A stretch of 53,559 nt of DNA, from the NCBI GenBank assembly GCA_025359965.1, contig JANYDC010000123.1, forward strand, positions 1-53,559, written 5' to 3'. The translations under genes were made by a program, and so were the position numbers. Below are positions 27,553-36,031 of this stretch, one piece after another (within the stretch, counting starts at the first letter, position 1; each line of letters starts with the position of its first letter). Below the pieces are notes generated by a model that ran no database searches, had not been told where the DNA came from, and saw nothing but the letters and a program-made list of their open reading frames with translations. The DNA is from Pedosphaera sp. GTDB taxonomy: Bacteria; Verrucomicrobiota; Verrucomicrobiia; Limisphaerales; SXQI01.

Positions 27553-29006
27553 CTCCGTGGTCCGACAAAGCCGGTGGTCACGGTTTCAAGAAGTTTGTTG
27601 TTGGAATAGACTCCGACTTTGAGCTTTGTGCTGTTGGCTTTGATGTCCGCCGGGTCAATTTCTATTAGGACCGAAGTTTGGCTGATTTTTTCCTTGGCTA
27701 CGCTAAAGGTACCGTTGCCCATCACTCGAATAGTGCCTGGGATATTCTCCAACCTCAGTTCCACTGGCAGCTCACGCGAAGTCTTATTGATGATCTTCAT
27801 TGTGTAGAGGTTTTGGATTTTTCCTCCTGCTGTTTGCTGGAAAAGAGAGCCGGGCGCCCTGAGGAACGTGGTGCCAATCTCAGCCCTGGTAAAGACCAGG
27901 AAAAGAAACAGCGAAATGAGGGCCGCCAACACGCTCAAGTAGAGCTTCATACGTGCGGTGAATCGCTGTGGTTCGCCTCGCTCGATGTTGTTTTGAGAGG
28001 CGAAACGGATAAGTCCCCGTAGACGCCCGACTTTGTCCATAACGGAATCACAGGCGTCAATGCACGCGGTGCAGTTGACGCATTCCATTTGCGTGCCGTT
28101 TCGAATATCAATGCCTGTAGGACAGACTGCAACGCATTGACGGCATGCCACACAATCCCCTTCACCCGCAGCAGTCCGCTGCTCCTGGGATTGGTCGCGA
28201 TGCAGGGGGGTGCGCTTTTCACCACGCTTATAGTCGTAGGCCACCACCATGGAATTTTCGTCGAGCACTGCGGACTGAAAGCGCCCGTAGGGACAGATGA
28301 ATGTGCAAGCCTGTTCCCGGAATCGGGCAAAGATCGCGTAAAACAGGAGGGTGAACAAAATCATCAACCACAGGCTCGATAAGTGGTTGCGCGGGTCATC
28401 AAGCTGGATGGTGAGTAATTGTTCACTGCCGATGATGTAGGCTAGCAGGGTGTTCGCTACAATGAACGATAATCCAAAGAAAACGACCTGTTTGAATACC
28501 TTTTTGAACACTTTCGCTGCGTTCCAAGGAGCGGCATTGAGAGCCCGCTGGTCGTGAGAATCACCTTCGATGAGGTACTCAATCTTACGGAAGACCATTT
28601 CCATCATCACGGTTTGGGGGCAGGCCCAACCGCACCAGAGACGCCCAAACGCGGTGGTAAAGATGATGATACCGGTGATAAAAACAAGCATGGCCACGGC
28701 GAAGATGACCAAATCCTGAGGCCAGAAGATTTGGCCTAAAATCGAGAACCGACGCTCAAGGATGTTAATCAGCAACAGCGGGTTGCCATGGATCCGCACC
28801 CAGGGGCCGACGAACATGATGATGATGAGCAGTGAGGCAAACCACGCCCGACGATTGTGCCAGCGACCAGCGGGCTTTTTGGGATAAAGCCAGCGGCGGT
28901 TGCCCTGTTGATCAGCTGTGGCAAGGTGGTCGCGAAAATCCTCCCAGTCGATTTTCTGCGCGACCCCGCGCTTGTCTTCATCCGGGGTTTTGCAGGGCTC
29001 AGTCAT
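27549..29006 (-). CDS. ccoG: cbb3 oxidase assembly iron-sulfur protein CcoG/FixG
   Basis: CcoG is a membrane cupric reductase that supports copper delivery to the cbb3 oxidase (known for homologues). The 485-residue protein has an N-terminal set of membrane helices starting at AWFASLLIIIMFVGPWVR and the FixG motif GRLWCGWACPQTVMMEMVFR. Next comes a two-cluster ferredoxin region with CVACRQCVAVCP and CVNCTACIDACD, then another helix near LSVLAALISLFLFLV. The C-terminal immunoglobulin-like FixG domain is at about 375-485. All eight cluster cysteines are present. It starts about 50 bases after ccoP ends. Confidence 0.94.
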   Translation of the reverse strand: MTEPCKTPDEDKRGVAQKIDWEDFRDHLATADQQGNRRWLYPKKPAGRWHNRRAWFASLLIIIMFVGPWVRIHGNPLLLINILERRFSILGQIFWPQDLVIFAVAMLVFITGIIIFTTAFGRLWCGWACPQTVMMEMVFRKIEYLIEGDSHDQRALNAAPWNAAKVFKKVFKQVVFFGLSFIVANTLLAYIIGSEQLLTIQLDDPRNHLSSLWLMILFTLLFYAIFARFREQACTFICPYGRFQSAVLDENSMVVAYDYKRGEKRTPLHRDQSQEQRTAAGEGDCVACRQCVAVCPTGIDIRNGTQMECVNCTACIDACDSVMDKVGRLRGLIRFASQNNIERGEPQRFTARMKLYLSVLAALISLFLFLVFTRAEIGTTFLRAPGSLFQQTAGGKIQNLYTMKIINKTSRELPVELRLENIPGTIRVMGNGTFSVAKEKISQTSVLIEIDPADIKANSTKLKVGVYSNNKLLETVTTGFVGPRR

Positions 29007-29056
29007 TTTTGTTGCCGCATAGGTCCAATCAGACTCATGCGGCCTATTGGTTCAAC

Positions 29057-29641
29057 CTATTCAAACTCGCTTGGCTTCTCTGGGACTATTTGATCCTCCC
29101 GAGGCTTGGGATTGGGCGGGGACGTGCCTCTCAACGTGTAGATGTAGCTTGCGACTGCCTGGATTTCGCTCGGTTTGAGCACTCCACGCCACGTCAGCAT
29201 TCCCTTCTCAGGAACCCCGTTAATTATGGTTTTCACGCTGTCCAAATAATTGGTGCCATGAATCCAGTAGTCATCGCACAAGTTGGGACCGACAAGGCCA
29301 CCGCCATCGGGGCGATGACATGGTGCGCAAAGGGTCATGAATGTCTGCTGACCTTGCGATAGGGTTGCAGGATCTTTGGATGGGGTTAACGCGGCAAGAT
29401 TGGCCTCGAATTTTCCGATGGCCTCACTTTTGATTTTATCGCCAGCAGCGCTTTCCTTCTCGTACTCTGCGATTTGGAGGTCACCCGCCTTGAGAACGTG
29501 GTAAAAGACCATGTAAAACACGGCATAGGCAATGCAAATGTAGAACAGCCAGACCCACCAGCGTGGTAGATTATTGTCCAATTCTTTGATGCCATCCGTG
29601 TCATGATCCATTAACAGCGGGTCGCGTGGTTCGTCATTCAT
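29057..29641 (-). CDS. ccoP: cbb3 oxidase cytochrome c subunit, mono-haem CcoP
   Basis: CcoP feeds electrons to the CcoN core. The protein of about 194 residues starts with a soluble stretch (MNDEPRDPLLMDHDTDGIKE). A membrane helix follows (LPRWWVWLFYICIAYAVFYM). The periplasmic part has a single haem c site, FMTLCAPCHRPDGGGLVGPN, and a probable axial Met at KGMLTWRG. Proteobacterial CcoP carries two haem c domains; this one lacks the second, as in some Bacteroidota-type enzymes. I place the start at 29641 because AAGGAG stands 9 bases upstream. The frame is open further upstream but lacks such a site. It overlaps the ccoQ-like gene by eight bases. Confidence 0.9.
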   Translation of the reverse strand: MNDEPRDPLLMDHDTDGIKELDNNLPRWWVWLFYICIAYAVFYMVFYHVLKAGDLQIAEYEKESAAGDKIKSEAIGKFEANLAALTPSKDPATLSQGQQTFMTLCAPCHRPDGGGLVGPNLCDDYWIHGTNYLDSVKTIINGVPEKGMLTWRGVLKPSEIQAVASYIYTLRGTSPPNPKPREDQIVPEKPSEFE

Positions 29642-29837
29642 GTGGGTGTGCTCCTTTCGAGGATGAAAGGGGCGGTTGTCCATCATCCAAAGGCAGTGCG
29701 CTCATTGAGGTTAGGAAGGATTGTTTTAGGAGGCAGGCGCGAACAACCGCCGTGCTAAAGACCAGGAAAAACAGGCATACTGAGATGACTCCGTATAATC
29801 CGATACCGCCAATTTCTTGAAGTACGTTTTGAATCAT
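29634..29837 (-). CDS. CcoQ-like small membrane protein
   Basis: The 67-residue protein has one membrane helix (GLYGVISVCLFFLVFSTAVV) near the N-terminus and a polar, His/Pro-containing tail. Size, topology and position between ccoNO and ccoP match CcoQ (FixQ), which stabilises the cbb3 complex. CcoQ sequences diverge strongly, so the name is based on context. Its start overlaps the ccoNO stop (ATGA) and its end overlaps the ccoP start, so all subunits are translated in one chain. Confidence 0.75.
   Translation of the reverse strand: MIQNVLQEIGGIGLYGVISVCLFFLVFSTAVVRACLLKQSFLTSMSALPLDDGQPPLSSSKGAHPHE
29651..29656 (-). promoter_or_regulatory. ribosome-binding site that fixes the ccoP start
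   Basis: On the minus strand AAGGAG ends nine bases before the ATG at 29641. It lies inside the end of the ccoQ-like gene, so ccoP translation can be coupled to it. It favours this start over the one 15 codons upstream. Confidence 0.6.
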
Positions 29838-32026
29838 AGATCGCCTTGTTGTTTGGATTTAGAAGTTGGTCCCGCCGATGCTGACTTCGGAGCAGGGGCG
29901 GGAGCCACTGCTTTGATATCGGTTCCCAGACGTTGAAGATAGGAAATGAGGGCGATGATTTCGGTGTCCGAAGGTGCATTTGTAATCGAGCCCTGTTTTA
30001 GGTTCGTTACGATTTGGCGGGCTTGAGCCGCAAGGTTTTTCTGGGCATCACCATTCTCAAAACCCACTGGATAAGGAACACCCACTTTGCGCAAGGCAGC
30101 GAGACGTGATGGCAGGCAGTTAGTGTCGAGTTTTTGAGTCAGCAACCAGAGATAGCGCGGCATAATTGAACCTGGGGAAGTCAGGCTCGGGTCGTCCATG
30201 TGGTTGTAGTGCCACGCATCGGGATATTTCCCGCCGACGCGGTGCAGATCCGGTCCGGTGCGTTTCGAACCCCAGAGGAATGGATGATCATAAACAAACT
30301 CACCAGCTTTGGAGTATTCCCCGTAGCGCTCTGTCTCACTGCGGAATGGGCGAATCATCTGCGAGTGGCAGCCAACGCAGCCCTCGCGAATGTAAATGTC
30401 GCGGCCAAGGACTTCGAGTGGAGTGTACGGTTTTACGCTGGCGATCACCGGAACGTTATCTTTGATGAGATACATGGGGATGATCTCGACGGCTCCGCCG
30501 ATCAGGATGGCCAGTAAAGTCAATGCGCTGAAAAGCAGGGGCTTGGCTTCGAGCCAGCGGTGGCCCCAAGGAGCCTTGCCGTGCGGCTTTTCAACTTGTT
30601 GAGAAAGCGGTGCAGCCTGAACTTCTTCTTCCGGTACAAATTTGCCGCTTTTGGCCGTCTTCCACAAATTGAAAGCCATCAAAACGGCTCCAACAATGTA
30701 GAGTGATCCTCCGATGGCTCTGAGGCGGTACATCGGGATCAGTTGCAGCACTGTCTCAAGAAAATTGGGATACTGCATAAATCCCTCGGGCGTGAATTGC
30801 TTCCACATCAGCCCCTGAGTAATACCGCTCCAGTACATGGGCACGACGTAGAACATCATCCCTAACAGCGCGACCCAGAAGTGCCAGTTCGCGAGTTTTA
30901 CGGACCAGAGTTTCGTATTATAGAGGCGCGGGAACAGCCAATAAAGCACACTGAAAGTGAGGAATCCGTTCCACCCGAGTGCTCCGGTGTGAACATGGGC
31001 GATAGTCCAATCCGTGTAATGTGAGAGCGCATTGACGGATTTGATGGCGAGCATTGGGCCTTCCAGAGTGGCCATGCCGTAAGCTGTAAGCGCGACAACC
31101 ATGAACTTAAGCATGGGATCCTGCCTCACCTTATCCCAAGCGCCGCGCAGAGTGAGCAGCCCGTTGAGCATGCCCCCCCAACTTGGTGCGACCAGCATCA
31201 CGCTAAACACCATGCCCAGCGATTGTGCCCAGTCGGGTAGGGCGGTGTAGAGCAAGTGGTGTGGCCCTGCCCAGATGTAAATAAAGATTAACCCCCAAAA
31301 ATGAATGATCGAGAGACGATAACTGAAGACAGGACGGTTTGCGGCTTTGGGCAGGAAGTAATACATCATGCCCAAATAGGGTGTGGTTAGGAAGAAAGCC
31401 ACCGCGTTGTGGCCGTACCACCACTGCATGAGCGCATCCTGAACACCGGAGTAGATCGAGTAACTCTTGAAGGCTCCTGCCGGCACAGCCAGAGAGTTGC
31501 CGATATGCAACACGGCAACTGTTATAGCTGTGGCGATGTAGAACCAGATCGCGACGTAAATGTGCTTCTCTCGTCGTTTGACGATTGTTCCGAGAAGGTT
31601 GATGGTAAAGGCCACCCACACAATGGTGATGGCAATATCAATGGGCCATTCAAGTTCAGCGTATTCTTTACTAGAGGTTAAGCCCAAAGGAAGTGTTATC
31701 GCCGCGCTTACAATGATGCATTGCCACCCCCAGAAGTTGAGCCAGCTCAGGAAGTCCGAGAACATCCTGGCTTTGCAGAGTCTCTGTAGCGAGTAATAGA
31801 TCCCCATGAACATGCCGTTGCCCACGAACGCGAAGATGACAGCGTTTGTGTGCAACGGGCGAAGCCTTCCGAAAGTGGTGTACTGAAGGTTTAGGTTCAG
31901 CCCTGGCCAGAAAAGCTGGCAGGCGATGAGCAGGCCCGCACTGAATCCAACCAACCCCCATATGACGGTGGCGATGGCGAATGCGCGGACAATGCGATTG
32001 TCGTATCGGAAGGTTTCGACTTTCAT
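29834..32026 (-). CDS. ccoNO: fused cbb3 oxidase subunits I and II (CcoN-CcoO)
   Basis: The 730-residue protein joins the catalytic haem-copper subunit to the mono-haem subunit. The CcoN part (about 1-470) has twelve or so helices. His ligands are at GRLRPLHTNAVIFAF (low-spin haem, His 59), WWYGHNAVAFF (CuB), WAGPHHLLYTALPDW (CuB pair) and AHVHTGALGWNG (haem pair). The CcoO part begins with a membrane helix near residue 490 and has EGCVGCHSQMIRPF (haem c, about residue 549) and GSIMPRYLWLL (axial Met). Separate ccoN and ccoO genes are the proteobacterial norm; the fusion is known from other phyla. The C-terminal 25 residues are Ala/Pro/Ser-rich. Confidence 0.95.
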   Translation of the reverse strand: MKVETFRYDNRIVRAFAIATVIWGLVGFSAGLLIACQLFWPGLNLNLQYTTFGRLRPLHTNAVIFAFVGNGMFMGIYYSLQRLCKARMFSDFLSWLNFWGWQCIIVSAAITLPLGLTSSKEYAELEWPIDIAITIVWVAFTINLLGTIVKRREKHIYVAIWFYIATAITVAVLHIGNSLAVPAGAFKSYSIYSGVQDALMQWWYGHNAVAFFLTTPYLGMMYYFLPKAANRPVFSYRLSIIHFWGLIFIYIWAGPHHLLYTALPDWAQSLGMVFSVMLVAPSWGGMLNGLLTLRGAWDKVRQDPMLKFMVVALTAYGMATLEGPMLAIKSVNALSHYTDWTIAHVHTGALGWNGFLTFSVLYWLFPRLYNTKLWSVKLANWHFWVALLGMMFYVVPMYWSGITQGLMWKQFTPEGFMQYPNFLETVLQLIPMYRLRAIGGSLYIVGAVLMAFNLWKTAKSGKFVPEEEVQAAPLSQQVEKPHGKAPWGHRWLEAKPLLFSALTLLAILIGGAVEIIPMYLIKDNVPVIASVKPYTPLEVLGRDIYIREGCVGCHSQMIRPFRSETERYGEYSKAGEFVYDHPFLWGSKRTGPDLHRVGGKYPDAWHYNHMDDPSLTSPGSIMPRYLWLLTQKLDTNCLPSRLAALRKVGVPYPVGFENGDAQKNLAAQARQIVTNLKQGSITNAPSDTEIIALISYLQRLGTDIKAVAPAPAPKSASAGPTSKSKQQGDL

Positions 32027-32045
32027 GTTTAAATTCTGCGTTGGA

Positions 32046-32927
32046 TTAGAACCTCACTACGAAGTCCACGGTGAACCGATCGTCAAAGATGCCTTTGGGT
32101 GTGGAGATGCCTTTTTCATAGGCGAAACCGACGTCTGCGCGTTTGCATAGACGCGAGCGGAAACCGCCACCGACCGCGACTTGCGTGAAGCCCTCAGCGT
32201 TCGACGCCCCGAAATTAATCAGATCAAAACCCTCGACCTTGAAGGGCAATGCCCTGGCCTCACTCAAAACTGTTTGGCCATTCATCACTGCAAATGGGAT
32301 GAACCATTGGCAGGTGTAATAGTCGAGCTGGAGGCTGTAGTGCAGTGAGGAGGTTTCCTTGTCGAAATAAATGGGGATGCGCCCTCCTACGCTGGCCGTG
32401 GCATGGAACTTATCCCAGCCTTTCATGGCCGAAACGAAGAGGTCAAACTCGCCGCTTCCGTTGCCTTGGAACACGTCGTTCTCACCCGATGGCGCCTCGA
32501 ATTTGAGGCCGGGAGTAAGAATGAAATTGTTCTCCTTGTCATCAACCAGCGCATATTTAAGACCCGCGCCGATATCAGCCCAACCGTCCGCGCGACCGGC
32601 TGCTTTGGACCGGAGTTGAATATATCCATCCTTGGTTGCGATGGCGGCCAAACGGTCGGTGATTGCATACCTTACTTGGAGGGCGTAGACACGGGTAAAG
32701 CCTCCAACAAAATCATCACTGATGTTGTGGTACAAAAAGATGGGACGCGCTTCATTCTCGATGAGTGGGGATTCAAAGAACAGAGGATTTGCGACTGGTG
32801 AAATGGCTTGATCCTTCCAATTCTCTGTGGTTTCGCTGGTTGCTGCAGATGAAACTCCGGGTGCTATAAGGAGTGCAGTAGCGGCGATCCATGGCTTAAT
32901 CCAGTTGTGAGCTTGATTTGTTTTCAT
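32046..32927 (-). CDS. outer-membrane beta-barrel-like protein within the cbb3 operon
   Basis: The 293-residue protein has a signal peptide (WIAATALLIAPGVSSAA) and then alternating hydrophobic/polar strands with glycine turns, such as DGWADIGAGLKYALVDDKEN, FILTPGLKFEAPSGEND and TASVGGRIPIYF. It ends in FTVDFVVRF, where a C-terminal Phe is the typical outer-membrane insertion signal. The fold resembles the transporter/phenol-MetA-like hypothetical family. Its ATG overlaps the ccoS stop (32924-32927) and ccoNO starts 20 bases after its end, so it is physically embedded in the oxidase operon. It is not a standard cbb3 component. Copper or haem-precursor uptake is a guess. Confidence 0.75.
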   Translation of the reverse strand: MKTNQAHNWIKPWIAATALLIAPGVSSAATSETTENWKDQAISPVANPLFFESPLIENEARPIFLYHNISDDFVGGFTRVYALQVRYAITDRLAAIATKDGYIQLRSKAAGRADGWADIGAGLKYALVDDKENNFILTPGLKFEAPSGENDVFQGNGSGEFDLFVSAMKGWDKFHATASVGGRIPIYFDKETSSLHYSLQLDYYTCQWFIPFAVMNGQTVLSEARALPFKVEGFDLINFGASNAEGFTQVAVGGGFRSRLCKRADVGFAYEKGISTPKGIFDDRFTVDFVVRF

Positions 32928-33223
32928 GCGGTTTGATTGTCGATCGTAGAGACTGTGGTGACTACACGGCTATTGGCTGGAACTGGCTCAATTTTGGCGG
33001 AGGAATCAGGAAGTTGGATGGAATTGCTGGTTGGTGGTTTTTCAACGATGGTGGCTCGAAATACAGGCTTTTCGTTGTCCTGTTCCGCATCATCCATGAG
33101 TAAACGCATTGAGGGAGTGGACGTATCCTCGAATTGGCCAGACCTTACGGCCCAGATGAATCCCAAAAGGAAAAAGGTGGCAATTGCCAGGCTTGCGAAA
33201 ATGAGTAGCCCCAGAATATTCAT
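32924..33223 (-). CDS. ccoS: cbb3 oxidase assembly protein CcoS
   Basis: CcoS is a small membrane protein needed to insert haem and copper cofactors into cbb3 oxidase. The 99-residue protein begins MNILGLLIFASLAIATFFLL and continues GFIWAVRSGQFEDTSTPSMR. The helix followed by W-x-x-RSGQF/YED is the CcoS hallmark. The tail of about 45 residues is longer than usual and polar. It overlaps ccoI upstream and the beta-barrel gene downstream by four bases each. Confidence 0.9.
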   Translation of the reverse strand: MNILGLLIFASLAIATFFLLGFIWAVRSGQFEDTSTPSMRLLMDDAEQDNEKPVFRATIVEKPPTSNSIQLPDSSAKIEPVPANSRVVTTVSTIDNQTA

Positions 33224-35802
33224 GTGCGACCCTCATTTGAGGCAATGGCCGATAAGTGGTGTGCTGGGTTGAGCTCAGGAGAAACGCTCTTTTTGTGCTT
33301 CAGAATTGATTGATTGAATGTTCGTTGAGCCATCCACTGGGTCATGCCGATGGAATAAAGAACAATCGTGGCCGAACTGAGCGGCATCAGGATGGCGCAG
33401 ACCAAAGGTGATAACAGGCCTGCCGCTGCGATCGACATGCCTACCAAGTTATAGAGTCCGGAAACCATGAACCCGGTCCGCACCACTCCGGCGGCACGCT
33501 TGGAAAAAGCAAGTGATTCCGCGAGTTGGGGCAATCGTGAAGCGTCGAGAATGATGTCGCTGGCGGGCGAAAACACGCCTATTTTTTCCACAACAGCCAC
33601 GCCGACATGCGCCTGCTTAAGAGCTCCGGCGTCATTTAAACCATCACCCACCATCATCACCGTGCGACCTGAGGCTTGGAGTTCTTGAATTACTTTAAGC
33701 TTATCAAATGGACTTTTGCCGAACTCAACTCGGGCGTCTTTTCCCAATAATTCCTGAAACCTCCCCGCGTCCCGCGTATTATCACCGCTAAGAAGTACAA
33801 GTTGGTATTTTCCTTGGAGAGATCGGATTAGTCCGTCCACTTCGGGTCGCAACAAGTTTTCCAAAGTGAAAAAGCCTCGATGACAACCGTCGATTGCCAC
33901 ATTGATGGTACTACCGGTTTCAATCGGCAGTGGCCCTGGAAGTAGGGCGTCGAAGGGTACCCTGCGACTTTTTAACCATGCAGCCGACCCCATCCAAATG
34001 TCCTTACCTCCCACGCGCCCTTCCATACCGCTGCCCGGAGCCTCATTAAATGAAATTACATCCACCAGCCGATCCGGATTGGTTGTGCCAAGTAGCTGAC
34101 GCGCCAAGGGATGGGCTGAATGACGGGCCATTGATTGGAGCCACCGCACTTCAGCTTCATTCAACGGTGAGCCATGCCATACGGGAAATCCTTCTCCCGG
34201 ACAGGTTAGAGTTCCGGTTTTATCGAAAACGATGGTATCTAGTGAAGCCATGTTCTCAACGACTTGCGCGTTGCGGAGGAAAACATTTTCACCCGCAAGC
34301 CATCTTTGGGCGGTGCCTAGTGTCAGTGGCGCCGCAAGAGCCAGCGCACATGGGCAGGCCACAATAAGCACGGATGTGAATGCTTTCAATGCTACGGTGG
34401 GATCCACAAACATCCAGAATAGCGAGGAGGAGACGGAAATGATCGCAATAGCCGCGGTAAACCTGTGGCTGTATCGATTGGTTAGGGAATTAAAATCGTT
34501 TCCTGGCTGTTTTTGGAATACTTCGTTGTTCCAAAGAGATGTCAGGTAGCTTTCTGAGACCGGTTTCAAGGTTTCCACTTCGATAGTCCCACCCACCTGG
34601 CGACCACCAGCAAACAGGGCTTCCCCGATTTTTCGGGCCACTGGCTCCGATTCCCCGGTCACGAAGCTATAATCGATGCGAGCCGCTCCTGTTATGAGGC
34701 GGGCATCAGCTGGAACTAGTTCGCCATTACGAATGAGAAGGCGGTTTCCCAAGGCTAGTTGGGAGATGGCCACAGTTTCTTCGCCGTCTGGGGTCTTGCG
34801 GAGCACGGAGAGGGGGAAAAAGCCTTTGTAATCGCGATCAAACGCCAGCCTATCAAATGATACACGTTGGAAAATGCGTCCGCACAGCAGGAAGAAAATC
34901 AATCCAGTAAGCGAGTCGCTATACCCCGCACCACGACCCGAGGCCACTTCAAAAATACTTTGGCCATAAATAGCGGCCAATCCGAGAGCGATGGGGACAT
35001 CCATGGTCAGCACTCTTTGCTTGAAGCTGCGCCATGCTGCCTTCCAGAAGTCAGCAGCGCTATATGCCACCACGGGTAAAGCAAGAGCCAATCCGAGCCA
35101 GCCGGCAAGTCTTCCGAACCATGGCCCGCTTAGGCTGTCCAAGCCAAGATACACTGGAAGTGAAAGCAGCATGACGTTGCCAAATCCGAACCCTGCAACG
35201 CCAACCTGAAGCCATTGCCGCTTGTGCCATGGAGCGGTTTTTTTCTTTGCGGTCGAATCGATCTCGCCAAGGGTTAGCAGCGGTTCATATCCCAGCGAGG
35301 CCAACAAGGCGGTTATCTCGCTCAGCTTGATTCCCGCGCGGTCATAAGTGAGGCTTACCTCGCGCCGTGAGAAATTGACACGGGACTCGCCAATGGCGGG
35401 TTGCAGACGGAACAGATTTTCCAACAGCCAGACGCATGCGATGCAGTGAATGGTTGGCAAGTGCAAAGTGATTTTGGCTCTGCGCTCATCGGCAAAGTCG
35501 AAAAGTTGCTGTTGCACCAATTCATCGTCCAAATACACCCATTGCTGCGGCGCGATTGTCATGCCAACGCGTTTGCCCGGAGTGGAAGCCAATCGGTAAA
35601 ATTGAACGAGACCGCCGTCCGTAAGGAGCGTGTAGACAGTCTGGCATCCCAGACAGCAAAAATTCCTTGCCCTATCCGAAGTCTTGCTGACCTGGCACGG
35701 TTCCCCGCAGTGGGTGCATTTGGGCACACTTGCGGATTGCTCTGCCTCAATCGGCACTTTGCACTCAGTTGTCTTAGTTGCTGGTATATCCGTTTGATCC
35801 AC
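33220..35802 (-). CDS. ccoI: copper-translocating P-type ATPase CcoI
   Basis: CcoI (FixI) exports copper across the inner membrane for CuB of the cbb3 oxidase. The 860-residue protein begins with a Cys-rich zinc-finger-like segment (CTHCGEPC, then NFCCLGCQTVYTLL), followed by a heavy-metal-associated-like domain with IHCIACVWLLENLFRL. P-type ATPase parts are the phosphatase loop DYSFVTGESEPVARK, the metal-path motif VACPCALALAAP in helix 6 (about residue 486), the phosphorylation site VFDKTGTLTC (about 527) and the hinge MVGDGLNDAGALKQA. The N-terminal Cys cluster is typical of the FixI branch. It is the first gene of the minus-strand oxidase operon, with a 229-base divergent region upstream. 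Confidence 0.94.
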   Translation of the reverse strand: MDQTDIPATKTTECKVPIEAEQSASVPKCTHCGEPCQVSKTSDRARNFCCLGCQTVYTLLTDGGLVQFYRLASTPGKRVGMTIAPQQWVYLDDELVQQQLFDFADERRAKITLHLPTIHCIACVWLLENLFRLQPAIGESRVNFSRREVSLTYDRAGIKLSEITALLASLGYEPLLTLGEIDSTAKKKTAPWHKRQWLQVGVAGFGFGNVMLLSLPVYLGLDSLSGPWFGRLAGWLGLALALPVVAYSAADFWKAAWRSFKQRVLTMDVPIALGLAAIYGQSIFEVASGRGAGYSDSLTGLIFFLLCGRIFQRVSFDRLAFDRDYKGFFPLSVLRKTPDGEETVAISQLALGNRLLIRNGELVPADARLITGAARIDYSFVTGESEPVARKIGEALFAGGRQVGGTIEVETLKPVSESYLTSLWNNEVFQKQPGNDFNSLTNRYSHRFTAAIAIISVSSSLFWMFVDPTVALKAFTSVLIVACPCALALAAPLTLGTAQRWLAGENVFLRNAQVVENMASLDTIVFDKTGTLTCPGEGFPVWHGSPLNEAEVRWLQSMARHSAHPLARQLLGTTNPDRLVDVISFNEAPGSGMEGRVGGKDIWMGSAAWLKSRRVPFDALLPGPLPIETGSTINVAIDGCHRGFFTLENLLRPEVDGLIRSLQGKYQLVLLSGDNTRDAGRFQELLGKDARVEFGKSPFDKLKVIQELQASGRTVMMVGDGLNDAGALKQAHVGVAVVEKIGVFSPASDIILDASRLPQLAESLAFSKRAAGVVRTGFMVSGLYNLVGMSIAAAGLLSPLVCAILMPLSSATIVLYSIGMTQWMAQRTFNQSILKHKKSVSPELNPAHHLSAIASNEGRT

Positions 35803-36031
35803 CGCCGTTAGTTTTGCGAAGACTGCCGCAGCATGCTTCCCGGTTTTTGGTATGGGCTAACCGTTTCTTGCTCACCACAGGCCAAGGGGCGTTTACCGTA
35901 AACGGCTGCTTTGGTCCCCGTGCGCGGAGCCAATATCTTCCATTTCCCTCCTGAAATCTCGGCAATCCACAATTTGAAAGCCTTGCGCGACAGGAGTTGA
36001 ACACTCTGGGCACCTTGGATATTCTCTACAC
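35803..36031. other. divergent promoter region between ccoI and the sugar transporter
   Basis: This 229-base region must hold the promoters for the cbb3 operon (leftward) and the ABC transporter operon (rightward). I searched it for an FNR-type TTGAT-N4-ATCAA box and for a clear LacI-type operator and found neither. Short open frames on the minus strand here have no support. Confidence 0.4.

Noticed and set aside
35803..36031. FNR/ANR box upstream of the cbb3 operon
   Set aside because: No TTGAT-N4-ATCAA or close variant was found on either strand.
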